Assembly: GCA_947561395.2 (NCBI GenBank)
Contig: OX387184.1
Span: 17,216,205 to 17,280,204 of the forward strand
Length of the DNA: 64,000 nucleotides
DNA from: Buxus sempervirens
Taxonomy: Eukaryota > Streptophyta > Magnoliopsida > Buxales > Buxaceae
Direction: 5' to 3'
In this document: piece after piece, positions 1-11,403 of the stretch
Layout of the letters: every line of letters starts with the position of its first letter
Numbering within the stretch: position 1 is the stretch's first letter
Position numbers and translations under genes: made by a program
Notes under the pieces: generated by a model
What the model was told of the DNA's origin: nothing
Database searches by the model: none
Seen by the model: only the letters and a program-made list of their open reading frames with translations

Positions 1-1373
1 TTCGACCGACTGCCGCCGATATTGCGAGTATAGGAAAACTCCGTGGGCATTATGAGGCCCGTTACCCAGGTAGCTTTCTTTATTCTCTTGCAAATTGATT
101 CTTTCTATTCGGTCGCGTCTGACTTTCTTTTTCTCTATTAGATGATCGTCGGTCCTCCAACGCGAAGGGCAAGAAAAAGAAAGCTGAGATGACGCCGATG
201 GTCACCGTCAGCTGGAGGCGACCTTCAAAGGCTTCTGCCAGTCGGAGCAACCCTTCCTCCAAGAAGTTGCCACTAAAAAAGCAGAAAATTGGTGAGGTAT
301 CAGATGGCCGTGCTTACGTCACCCGTTCCAGCTTGCGATTTCGAGTTCAACATCCGGATGAACATATCATTTTGGCTGACGATCCTTCGGACGAGGAAGA
401 AGATATTGATTTATCTCGCCCTCAGCATGGGCCTTCCGTTCATTCTGGAAGCAGTGGTCGATCATCTCCCATGCCGACTCCTCCCCGTGCATTCCATTAT
501 GTTAGTCCCCCATCTCGTCCTCCAACGAATTCTATCTCTTCCATGGCCGATCCATCTCCTAGCGCGTCTAGGCAGATTCCTCTCATTCCTTCTCCTGGTC
601 TTGTTGAAGCCAGCCCATCCACTTCCCCTGGTGATGTTTTATCGGATTCTTCTTTCGATGAATTACCTGACGATCCAAAAGTCCCAGTGGTCAATGAAGA
701 TAACTTTAGACCTCTTCCTGGCACTTGCTTTGGATTTGTCAGATCGTGTTTCATGGAGATAGATCGTTGTCTCGCTTCTCCAGAATTCCATGACCTTCGT
801 CCAGCCTTTCTTTCAGGATTCGACAGTCGTGACGAACTCCGTTCTTTAGTTCTCCGTCGACCTGAAGATCTCTCTAATGATGAGCTGGCTGTGATCTGAT
901 TGCTAATATGTCGTGCCGCGGTGACTAATCCTCATGGGGATCCTACGGCTGAAAGTCAGCTAATGTCCATGCTCGGGTTTTACAGCGCCGTGCCGCGACT
1001 ACGAGAAGCTATGGATTATCTTCGTTCTATCAATATCAGATGTTCCGACTTTCACCAAGAAATCTGTGAGGTGTTCGGTTATCATCGTCAGCTGGAAGCT
1101 TTGTGGCGGACTCTAAGTGTCAACTCTCTCAATCAGGTCTCTGTTGCTGATAGTCCATCGGCTGCTAATTTGACCGAATTATCTCGACTTCAATCTGAGG
1201 AACAACGCCTTAAAGAATCTATTAAGGCCCAGTTGATACTGGTCGAGTCGAGCCGTCATCGCTTGGAGGAGCATATGAGAGACGAAAGAGAGGTGGAGGT
1301 ACGCCGGGCCGAGATGCAATTCTTGCTGGAGCGGGCAAAGTATGATCATGCCCGATTTAAAACTTGGTTTTGA
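1..1373 (+). pseudogene. Antisense accessory ORF (aORF) of the Tat element
   Basis: This reading frame runs opposite to gag-pol and converges with the integrase end, which is where Tat elements carry captured aORFs. A first exon enters from the window edge and ends near 69. Positions 70-141 have a GT...AG intron shape with a pyrimidine-rich 3' end, and the second exon starts near 142. The product is rich in Ser and Pro in its first half, with an acidic stretch, and ends in a charged segment rich in Glu, Arg and Leu that looks coiled-coil. Known Tat aORFs often carry a plant mobile domain (PMD). I cannot confirm one here because the N-terminal part is outside the window. It is broken. Confidence 0.55.
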
Positions 1374-2226
1374 GGGGTAAGATCTTCTTAAACAATTATA
1401 CCGTTTGTTCGGTGTTAACTCTTTGATGGCAATGCCATATGGTTGGCATTTTAAACTTCATTTAGCCGGTTTCTCGGCTTTTTATTTAAACGGTAGTTCT
1501 TTGCATGTCTTTAGATGCGTAACATACTCGTTTTATTTCATATCAACTGCTCGTTACAGAAAGACTAAAACTTGAAACAAGAATAAACAAAAATGTATTT
1601 ATTTCAACATTGATCTTTCATACAATCAAAGCCGAGCTCTTCCGGCTCTTTCATATAACTAAGGCCAGATGTTTCAGCCGGGGCCTGATAATACAGCCGG
1701 GGCCGGTATGTCCCTGAAATTGCTCCGCACGCCAATCATGGATGGCGTGAGCGAGGGCCAGTTCAATCAAAGGGACAAGAGGAAAGAGGGGGAGATGGCG
1801 ACTATTCCGACCGGCGTAAATGTTGGTCGGAGAAGAGAACTCTCGTCTCTACCCAGAACTCGGTAGGAGAAGACCTACCATGATGGGGTCAGCGAGAGTG
1901 GAGCCACCTTTTCTGATCCCGCCCATTCCTATGAAGTAATCGGCTTTGTTGACCTCTTCTTCTTCGATCATCTCCTTAGTCCGTAGTCGGCTTTTGATCG
2001 CTCGCCATTCCTTTTCCTTCATACTACTCCGCTTCCGTTTCTTGAAAGAATGGCGAACCTCGCCTTTAGTAGTTATAGACCGAACGTTCAGAAGAAGATC
2101 AATGGATTTGAGAGGATCTCGAGGAGATCTTCTATTTCGGTCTAATCCACATCGTGTATTGTCGGCGCTTCGATTTGACAATGCCATTTATTTGGCGTTG
2201 CAGGTACCGAGCAGTAGATATCTATT
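1374..2226. other. Spacer between aORF and integrase of the Tat element
   Basis: This is non-coding internal sequence of the Tat element, lying between the convergent ends of pol (minus) and the aORF (plus). Two short open frames on opposite strands (about 1,669-1,866 and 1,849-2,187) overlap and resemble no family I know. Such long 3' spacers are usual for the Tat lineage. Confidence 0.5.
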
Positions 2227-3420
2227 TTATTCCTGATTTTCCTCAAGTTGGTTATCGATTTCGCGGCTTTCCCATAGAATGGGAAAATACCGTTTCAAAA
2301 ACTGGCTGTTGATAATCTTCTTTTCTTGGCCGTCTAATGACTCTATGTGATATGCCCCCCCGGGCAATACTTTGCTGACTTGCAGTGGTCCTTCCCATGT
2401 AGGTGACCACTTTCCGTATAAGGAATCCTTTTTCCCTATTGGTAGAAGTGTTTTCCACACTAGGTCTCTTTGAGCAAATGACTTATGCTTCACTCGGCGG
2501 TTATACGATCTCGCAATCGTTTGTTTAAGTGCCTTTTGTCGGTCTAGGGCTAACCTCCTCATTTCTCCCAAGTCTTCTAACTCGATTAACATTGCTTCTG
2601 TGTACTCCTTGGGAGTAAAATTATTTTGAATAGCCACCCTCAAAGATTTGACCGTGATCTCCACTGGAATAACTGCCTCATGACCGAAGGTTAAGGCAAA
2701 AGGGGTAGTTCCAATAGACGTCTTGTAAGACATTCGATACGCCCATAATGCTTCAGATAGAAGTTTATGCCAACTTCTTGGCTTATCCTCAATCATCTTT
2801 CTCAGAATATTTTTCAACACTTTGTTGGTTGCTTCCGCCTGTCCATTTGCCTGTGCGTAATATGGTGTCGATTGAATCATTCTGATGCCATATGTTTTGG
2901 CAAATTCAACCATTTCCTGTCCCACAAAAACGGTGCCTAAATCGGTCGTGATGGTTTCTGGGATACCGTATCTGTGAATTATCTGCTCCCTGATAAACTC
3001 AATCACATCCGATTGTTCCACCTTTTTCAAAGGTTTGGCTTCCACCCACTTGGTTAAGTAATAGGTAGCTACTATGATGAAATTATGTAGTCCAGCTGAA
3101 GGAGGATACACCTTTCCGATTAAATCCATTGCCCATCCTCTGAAGGGCCATGGTTTGACTATTGTTTGCAATGTGAATGCTGGTACCCTTTGAACGGGTC
3201 CATGTTTTTGACACTCTTGACATCCTGTGGCGAATGTTTGGCAATCTTTCAATATTGAAGGCCAGTAATAACCATGCCGACGTAATAACCATCACATCTT
3301 GATCCCAGCCTGGTGTGCGCCACAGACCCCTTCATGTACTTCGGCCATTACTAACATAGCCTCTGTAGGGTTGACACATCTAAGTATGATGTCGTCAATA
3401 CTCTTTTTGTATAATTCACC
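2227..3420 (-). pseudogene. Integrase region of the Tat element
   Basis: An HHCC zinc-binding region near 3,190-3,420 (Cys pair in CQECQKHG) is followed by the rve core. The core shows the expected acidic residues: Asp in WAMDLIGK, Asp in TTDLGTVF, and Glu in QANGQAEATNK. A C-terminal segment of the kind found in plant Ty3/gypsy integrases follows, ending near 2,227. The integrase would insert the element's cDNA into the genome. This is part of a broken element and not a host gene. Confidence 0.85.
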
Positions 3421-5400
3421 GCCCAAAATGAAATAGTTGGCGGCTTTCCTTTTGGTTGATCTGCTAGTCTTCACAGTAGGATCTTTGAGATATCCCCAGA
3501 TTTCACCTCTCCAATCCTGTCGTATTGCCTGATTACAACATGCCAGTGAATCTACCAAAAATGGTCTTTTCTCGGAATTTGGGAGAGATTGTACGGTCAC
3601 TGTTCTGATTGAATCACGCAATCTGAGTCCGGATGCTAACTGGGCCAATTCATTAGCTTGGTAATTTTTCTTCCTCGGCCGATGTTCAAATTCGATTCTA
3701 TTGAACTGCTGGACTAAGAACCTCGCTCTTCGTAGTAAGAGTACCAATGACTCGCTATTGCAGTTATATATGCCCTCCATTTGCTTTAAGATGAGTTAGG
3801 AATCCCCAACAATATTGACCGCTCGAGCACCCATTTCCCATAAAATTTCCAACCCTATAATCGTGGCTTCAAACTCCGCTTGATTATTCGTAGACAATTC
3901 TTCGAGCTGAAATGCATGTTCGTGTTTGTCGCCGGTTGGTAATGTTATTACCACTCCAATCCCAGAAGCGAATTCTGTCTTTGAACTATCAAATTCCAGT
4001 GTCCATGGTTGGAATTCGGCGTAGCAAAAACTGGCATGAAACACTGGGATATCAAGTTCTTTTTCTTGTACGCTGGATGGATGATCGGCCAAAAAATCGG
4101 CCAATGCCTGTCCTTTTACCGCTTTCTGTGGTACATATTTGAAGTCAAACTCCATCAGAGTCAGAGTCCATTTCCCGAGTCTACCACTCACCGTGGGTCG
4201 AGTGAGCATATATTTAACCACATCGGTGGCTGCTATGACAAAAATTTCTCTGGCTGAAAGGAGATAATGTCGCAATTTGGTAGCTGCATAGTAAAGCGTG
4301 AGACATAACTTCTCCAGATTGGTGTACCTTTCTTCTACCGGAGTGAGAAATCTACTAAGAAAATAAATGGCCTGCTCAAACCCTTGTTCATTCTCTTGGG
4401 CCAATAAGACTCCAATCGAATCATTTGCAGCCGCTATGTAAAGCTTTAGCGGCCGTTCTTTTGAAGGTGGTACTAAAACCGGTGGCGTTGCCAAATATTG
4501 CTTGATGCTTTCGAACGCGGCTTGGTGCTCCTCATTCCAAATAAATTCTTCAGTATCTTTGATCTTTAGTAATGGAGATAGGACCCTGATCTTTCCAGCC
4601 AAGTTTGAAATGAATCTCCTCAAGAAATTCACTTGGCCGAGCAATCTTTGTAGCTGCTGTTTCTTATTGGTCGGTGGTTTGGCCTCTATGACCGACTTTG
4701 CCTTATTTTTGTCAACCTCTATTCCTCTTTGGTGCACGAGAAAGCCTAGGAAATTTCCGGCCGATACTCTAAAGGCACATTTTAATGGGTTCATTTTCAA
4801 GCTGTACTTTCGAAGTCGCTCAAAAACCTGCTTTAAATGTTGTAAATGGTCTTTCTCGGTCTGAGATTTTATTACCACATCATCAATATATACCTCGAGT
4901 ATCTGACCGATCATATCATGGAAGATAAGATTCATTGCCTTCTGATAGGTTGCACCAGCATTTTTCAACCCGAAGGGCATAACTACCCAACAGTAAGTTC
5001 CTAATGCTCCAGGGCAACCAAATACCGTTTTGGCTACATCATCTTCGGCAATAAAAGTTTGATTATAGCCGGAGTGGCCATCCATGAATGACAAATACTT
5101 ATGCCGTGATGCATTATCAACTAAGATATCAGCGATCGGCATTGGATATTCATCCTTGGGTGTTGCAGAATTCAGATTGCGGAAGTCAATACATACTCTT
5201 ATTTGACCATTCTTTTTTATTACAGGCACCACGTTAGAAAGCCAATCAGCGTATCATATTGGCCTAATGAACCCGGCTGATAAAAGCCGTTCTATTTCAA
5301 CCTTTACTTTACATATCACGTCGTTACCCATCCTCCTTGAAGGCTGTCTGAATGGTTTGAATTCTGGCTTGATAGGGAGCTTGTGTTCTACCATTTTTCG
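3421..5400 (-). pseudogene. Reverse transcriptase, RNase H and second (archaeal-like) RNase H of the Tat element
   Basis: The RT palm is clear: VCIDFRNLN, FMDGHSGYNQ, MPFGLKNAGATYQ and the catalytic YIDD box. The usual gypsy RNase H follows (LYIAAANDSIGVLLAQ, FLSRFLTPVEERY). A second RNase H of the plant/archaeal type lies downstream at about 3,600-4,000 (LEFDSSKTEFASGIGVV, NNQAEFEA, VGDS). This dual arrangement is established for the Tat lineage. Part of a broken element. Confidence 0.88.
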
Positions 5401-5931
5401 ATCCAACCCTGGCATCTCTTGGTAAATTCAGGCAAAACAGTCCAAATAATCGGCCAATAGTTTTTCCATTTCTTGTCTGACCGAAGGTGGTAATAACTTG
5501 CTTATGAAAACAGGCTTTTGTTCTGCTTCTGTTCCCAGGTTGATTTCTTCTAATGGATCCTGGGTGTCTACCTTCAGGTCCTCTAGCTTGGCTGGTGCTG
5601 CTTGCAGATCAGCGAGAGTAATCTCATCCTGATCTTGTATCCTTTCATCATCTTGTTCGTTGATAAATTCGGCTGAGTTCACCATTACCTCGCTGTTTTC
5701 CGGCCATTCCTGATCCTGTTGCAATTTCCCTACTTTTTCTTCCTGTATGTAAGCCGTCATCTTTCTCAAGACGGCCTTTGCAACTTCTGATGGTTTAACC
5801 ATCATTTGGTAATTCTTTGAGCTCGGCGACTGCGGCTACCTCTGTAAGCCGGTGTTGTGCCGATTGTAGCATAGCCGAACTTGAAGCGATCGACTGCCCA
5901 TTCTTGTCATATCCATTAAATGAAATAGGTT

Positions 5932-6948
5932 TTACCCTTCGTGATAAAGGGATGCATGTGCGGCATTGGAATCTACGGCAAATGGCCGCTTGTCGGCTTT
6001 CACTTCTTCGATCTTGCCATCTTTCCAAAACAGCAATGATTGGTGTAAAGAAGATGGTACACATCTATTCGAATGGATCCAATCTCTTCCCAGCAATGCG
6101 TGGTATCCGGCTAATGATTCAATCACGAAGAATATCGTGAGAGATTGCCGTGCCCCAACCGTTAGTTCGATTGGGAGGATTCCTCTAGTTCCTGTAATAC
6201 CCCCTGCAAAGTTAGTAACAGTAATTTCGAAAGGAATTAAATCCGAATAAGACTTACCTAGCTTCTTCAATATGGAGATTGGGATGAAATTTATTGCTGC
6301 CCCATTATCAATTAGAATTCTATTGATAGGGATCACGTTCATGTGCGCCTTTATAAATAAAGGCCTCAGATGTTGAGTCATGGCTAAAGATGGTTCAACA
6401 AAACATACCTCTCTAACCGGACCGATTTTATCATCATCGGCCGGTCTTTGGTCTTTTTCCTCTTTCTCGAGGTGTTCCGGATCGATCACATACAAAGCTA
6501 TTGGATATTCCTCTTCATTGATCTCTTGTAACCGTGGCAATTCCTGGCTCGCCCCGAAAGTCATAGGTAAAGTGAGGACCATATGGCAGTCAAGTGGTAT
6601 CGGGGGCATCCGGCCGAAACAAATTTCAGCTATTGACGCATCAGCACTCAAAGGAGGTTGACTCAGTGACTCGCTGATCTTGTCTTTTGGAGTTTCGAGC
6701 GTCAATTCCTCCGTTATTTCTACCGTAGAAGGAGTTGAGATCCTGTTATATTCAGTTAACAATTGTTCAACTAACAATTGTTCTCCTTCTCCTCCGACGA
6801 AATTGTCCGTCAATTCTTCGTCAGAAACCAGCTTTTCGGTTACTGCATTGGAATTGTGTTCGGGCGTAGTATCTGGAGCAACTGATGAATCGGGTAATGG
6901 GCTCCTTACGAGCCTTTTGTGGTTTTGGAATGCGCCTTTTGGCGACAA
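5932..6948 (-). pseudogene. Aspartic protease region of the Tat element
   Basis: A retropepsin-like segment has the active-site motif RILIDNGAAINFIP, followed by the hydrophobic pattern LGRDWIHSN typical of Tat and Athila proteases. The protease would cut the gag-pol polyprotein. The sequence N-terminal to it (about 6,500-6,948) is an acidic linker of the kind found between gag and protease in these elements. Between here and gag (6,950-7,870) lies more gag-pol linker sequence rich in Arg and Lys, including a CxxC pair near 7,360. Part of a broken element. Confidence 0.75.
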
Positions 6949-7872
6949 ACCTAGAAGACCAATATGGCTCGGATGATCCAGTACTCTGTTCCTGGTATCG
7001 TCTCTTAGCTTGCTGTCGCTGCCAGTGTCGCTTCTGCATTCTGGTTAGTTTTGCGATACTTGCCTGCGCATGGAAAGGAAATTTAGGATAAGTCAATCTT
7101 TTCCAGTGACCATCTTGAATAATAGGGGGTTTTACCATCCTGGGTTTGACCCTGTTTACCATCCTATATTGTTCGTGAGTCATATGGCCGCTGTCCCTAG
7201 CGGAGCTATATGTGGCTGCCGTCCTGGTCGGCGAGCCTACTTGTCTTCTAGAAGTCAAGTATAATGGTCTCTTGCCCGCCTGAGTGTGGCGGGCATTTTC
7301 ATGCTTGATGGATTTCCCTTTATACTGGGAATGCTGGTATTCTGTTATCACTTTTTGCCTGCAGTTTTGGCAAAGATGATCTGGTGATATTTCTATTTTC
7401 TGCGGAACCTTGCATGGTACATCCTTATTAATGGAAGAATCCTCTGAGGATTTGGCAACCGTCTCCGGTCGCTTTCTGGTTGCCACTTGATTGGAAGATA
7501 ATTCAGAGGAAGCCGAAGCCGATCTCATTGTTGTTATCTCGTTAGGATCTTGCTTTCTGCTTTCTTCCATTCTGGGTTCGCGCCTAGATTTATGCCACCA
7601 TTCGCCCCATATTTCTCCTCTTCTTTCTTGACGCCATGCCGTCCTTGTGTAGGTGGATACCTCCAACAGTTTCTCGGTCGTAGGTTCACCTGGTTTTGCT
7701 CTGGTTGCACTTTTTTCCCCCATTTTTCTGACGAGGATCCATCCAGGTCGACTTTAACTGTTGGGGTGCGTTTTGGTAAACCAATGGTGACCATATTCGC
7801 CGACACCTCCTTAGGGAAAGGTTGTGTATCAACTTGCATTTTCCCTTTGTCCGTTTCTGCAAACTTTAGGAG

Positions 7873-9507
7873 TCATTTATCAATATTCTCCTGTATCACA
7901 TTACGAAGCACAGTACACTCATTAGTTTCGTGAGTTTTCACTCCGTACCATTTACAAGATTTGCCCTTGGCCGCCACATTGGCCGGGATAAAAGGATGGT
8001 CTTTAGTCAGTCTGAAGAATCCCTGTTTTAGAAGGTATTCAAATATTTCGGCCGTTTTATTTATGTCAAAGGAATAATTTCGGCTAAAAGTATTTGTTTC
8101 TTTCGTTGCTTTTGTATCCTTGGTTTTTCGAATAAGAATCGGACAGGTGATTGCTTGTTTTCTAACAACTTCTACAACTCCGTATTCAAAGTTCGGGTCC
8201 CTGTAATAGGACCCGTAAGACGAGACTTTCTTTTTGTTGTCTTCTTGTAACAGCCATTCATATTTGGCTGCTCTGGCCGACAATTCAGATAAATCTTCGA
8301 ACTGTTCACCTTCGAATTTCTTTCGAAGTTCAAAGTGTAGTCTGTTTAAGGCCAAATTTGCAAATTCCGATTCCGGTAAAAGGATTCGGCATTTGTTTTT
8401 CATATATTTAAAGCGAGCGATATACTTATCGGCCGACTCCCCTGGTTGTTGTCTTAACCGAGCAAGATCAACCATGGTTACTTCGGGTTCCGTACGATAA
8501 AATTGGGAGTGGAATTTTTCTTCCATCATTGCCCAATTTGTAACGGAATTGGCCGGTAATGTAATATACCACGTAAAGGCCTGTCCGGTTAATGAGTTTC
8601 CAAATAGTCTGAGCCTGAGGAAATCATTACCAGACGCCTCTCCACATTGTACCATAAATCGGCCAATGTGTTCAATGGTAGACTGTTGACCTTCTCCTGA
8701 AAACAAAGTGAATTCGGGAATCTTGTATCCCCTAGGAAATTCAAATTGCTGGTCAATCCAGCCCGGGTAAGGTTTCCTATAAACTGGCCTAGTCATTCGT
8801 CGGTGATATTGATCTCCGATCATCTCTTGAATTACATTTTGGATGTAATTACGGTTTACGGCCATATTTCTTACCCCAATATCTTCTCTATGGTTCTCCT
8901 GTGCTTCCCTTTGTCCCATTGGACGCACCTCTATTGGAGGCATATTATGAGGAATTGGGATACCATGTGGTATTTCTCCCCTTAAAGCAACGGTGTTGGC
9001 TTGTTCATTTCGGCCATTTCCACCTAAGTTCATGGGCGGTGGTTGCTCAGGGATATTAATCCTTTCATGAGCATTCGAACCAGCGGCCGATGTTTCGGCT
9101 CGCTCGGCCATCATAACCGGTCTTGCCATTGTGGAGAAACCTTCCTGTAAAACTGCTAGGATTCTACCATTATCAAAAGAAATCTTGTTAATACCCTGAC
9201 CAAAGCCTGCCATTTGTTGGCTAAGACCTTGTATGGCATGGATGAGTCGTTCATTAAGATCCGGCTGAGAACTCGAAGGTCCTTCTGAACCATAAAGAGG
9301 ATTTACCTGAGATTCGGCAGGTTCCTCTGGCGTTGCATTTTCAGCATGCCGAGTACTTCTTCTTGCTGCCATTAGTGCTCTTTCAAAGACTAATGGTCCC
9401 ACCGGGCGTGCCAAAAAAGGATATTGCTCCGAAATTGAGCCGGTGTGGACACGTGTCGAAGGTGATGATGTGTCTCTACGCGGGCGTGCCAGTATCGTTT
9501 GATACAA
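7873..9507 (-). pseudogene. gag region of the Tat element
   Basis: The frame carries a Retrotrans_gag-type core near 8,380-8,760, with GQAFTWYITLP, NSVTNWAMMEEKFHSQF and the LARLRQQPGESADKYIARF stretch shared by plant gypsy gag proteins. An acidic and Gln-rich N-terminal part precedes it. The start is uncertain: the first Met is at 9,507, and a second candidate (MAARRSTRHAEN) lies about 45 codons inside. It would form the particle shell. Part of a broken element. Confidence 0.85.
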
Positions 9508-9579
9508 ATGATTTCGGGTCGAACCCTGACCCCAGGCACCTGTTCCGAATCTGAACCGGAATCGGTCCAGTCGTACTGC

Positions 9580-10413
9580 AAGTCACTTGTAATAAAACGG
9601 GTTAGGCGATGATATGAAGACTAGGGGTCCGGTCTTCGTTTGGGTTCTTGCAAGTGTTTGAAAGCGAAAGCAACTAATGGCACACAAATCCTTTTATTAT
9701 AAAATCGGCCGACGAGCCGAAAGCGACAACAGATAATCCTCAAAATGGAAACAAAAAGTACAAAAGAAAACCGACAGGGCTTGCAGGACCGGCCTGTCCT
9801 GATCTTATAGCCGTAATCGGGTATAAGCGCAGGAGGAAGGGGGCGGCTGCTTGCAAAGTCAGTTCAAGGGGTTCACCTTGGATTGCTACTTACCCGAAAA
9901 TACACAAGTCACCTGGCGTGATCAGAGCGAGTCTCGGGACCGGCTGCTCGGGATTCTGTAAACACAGAACTGCGAGTCAGGGGCGGCCTCAACTTACTCT
10001 CCGGTGGCAGAATTCTGGTGTTAATCGGAGTAAAGAGGGGTCGAAGATGTCACTGCGACTGGAAGCAGTGAGAGAGGTCCTAGTTTATCCTTCTGAATTA
10101 GAGGGGATAAAGGATCACGGATGATCAAAATAATATAATAACCGGTTGCGGTTGGGTAGATTGTGTCCCTGAGCTCTTCGAATTGGTGCCTTTTATAGCT
10201 GATCTTTGACGGTTTGCTCAACGTCCTACTCTTGCACGATCTTCTGATATTCGTGGTTTTGTCGTGACTCGAACTGTATTCTTGGTTCTGTGTTCATGCT
10301 GACGTGGCCTAACCAACTGTGCAAGGCCTGCATACTTTGATGCCGTGGCCTAAATACGCCACATAGGCACCACGTGTCCTTTTCTTATTCATCGGTCATA
10401 TAGGGTGTAAACA
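9580..10413 (-). repeat. 5' LTR of the Tat element
   Basis: On the minus strand the LTR starts TGTTTACACCC at 10,413, and it is followed outward by the host sequence gatat. The inner edge is placed near 9,577-9,588, where two TG starts on the plus strand are possible. Length is about 830 bp. I could not assign a primer binding site with certainty. Confidence 0.6.
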
Positions 10414-11108
10414 GATATACATGCCCAAGCCAAAAAGCTTACATGTGTTTTCTTTCCGATCTATAAAAATACATGTTTCATTTTTACTCTTCATTTTTGC
10501 CGTTATTTTCAGTTCCCTCTTCAAAAGTCTATTTTAATTAATAAAATCACTTCACTAATATTTATCGATGTAACTTTTATTCATTCCCGTGCATCGCATA
10601 GGGTGTTTGCTAATATATATATAAGATACAGCAATCGATGGACTCACGAGAAAGTTTCAAACTTGAGACTCTTAAACCTGATATCTCCACATCATCGCTT
10701 ACATAGCTGCTTATTTGGAGATCTCAGTTTTCTTTGTTTTCAGGAAATTCGTGATAAAACGGGACTTCAAATTATCTGTCATGTTTCCTTGATTTGTTCC
10801 CTCGCGGTGCCGGAGCATCTCACAGATACTCTTTTTATTTTTTTAATGTGCGGCCCATTTGAAACATTTATAACACATGAAAGAAAAGTGGCCGTGATAT
10901 GGCAGCATCTACATTACCAAAAAAAAAGATGGCAGCATCTAACGGCCGTTACATCAGGTACAGTTCATGGAAAATGGCAGCGGATTTCATTCCGTAAAAC
11001 GGTCGACAACTCAAGCATTCGCCGCTGTAAACTGAAGACAATTCAAGCGTCCAGCCTTATAAACGGTCGCCAGAAGCGGTTGATCTTCCCAAACGGAAGA
11101 GGATTCAA
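10414..11108. other. Intergenic DNA right of the Tat LTR
   Basis: No convincing gene. A 12-bp phrase (gatggcagcatc) occurs twice near 10,900-10,940. An open frame at 10,603-11,112 has no coding features that I recognise. Confidence 0.4.
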
Positions 11109-11157
11109 TTGAAACCCCTCTTCTGTATTAATCGTCGACGTCTTACCAGCACCCGTC

Positions 11158-11403
11158 ATGAAGCTCTCAGTCTCTGCGGGGATATCCTCAGGGCCACCCT
11201 TTTGTCTGTGGCCCGGTTCTCGTGGTGTGTTATGGCGAGACCTCTTGATGGAGAATGCTCAGCGAGAATTCGAAGAGGCCCGGTTCAAAAGGGACGAGGA
11301 AATCATCACTTTATTGCTTATTGGTGGCCGAGATGCAGTGCAGGCGGTGCTTGTCAAGGTTGTGGAGAAGAATAAAATAACAACAGATGTCACAGGAAAG
11401 TAA
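11158..11403 (+). CDS. Small ORF, possibly LYR-motif-like gene fragment
   Basis: The 81-aa frame ends in a charged helix-like segment (VLWRDLLMENAQREFEEARF, then DEEIITLLLIGGRDAVQAV) that reads like real protein, unlike the random ORFs around it. The pattern of a hydrophobic-aromatic-Arg motif followed by an amphipathic helix, and a second helix after a DEEI/DPE-like turn, resembles small Complex1_LYR mitochondrial assembly proteins, with LWR in place of LYR. The frame closes at GGAAAGTAAC, which could also be a splice donor, so this could be a first exon. I see no sure downstream exon. A short segment at 12,178-12,235 between AG and GT is a candidate. The identification is an inference, and it may be an ancient fragment. 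Confidence 0.3.
   Translation: MKLSVSAGISSGPPFCLWPGSRGVLWRDLLMENAQREFEEARFKRDEEIITLLLIGGRDAVQAVLVKVVEKNKITTDVTGK

Larger units (their letters stand above)
1..10413 (-). mobile_element. Ty3/gypsy Tat-lineage LTR retrotransposon, broken, incomplete in window
   Basis: Read on the minus strand, the order is LTR (about 9,580-10,413), gag, protease, reverse transcriptase, RNase H, a second archaeal-like RNase H, and integrase, followed by a long spacer that holds an ORF in the opposite direction. The second RNase H and the antisense ORF between integrase and the far LTR are established marks of the Tat lineage (Ogre, Retand and Grande relatives). The second LTR would lie left of position 1. The coding part carries several breaks, roughly five or more, so it is a fossil. 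It cannot be dated from LTR divergence because only one LTR is visible. Confidence 0.88.

Noticed and set aside
10603-11112. 169-codon frame
   Set aside because: No recognisable motif, the composition is like flanking intergenic DNA, and it contains a duplicated 12-bp phrase and an A-run.
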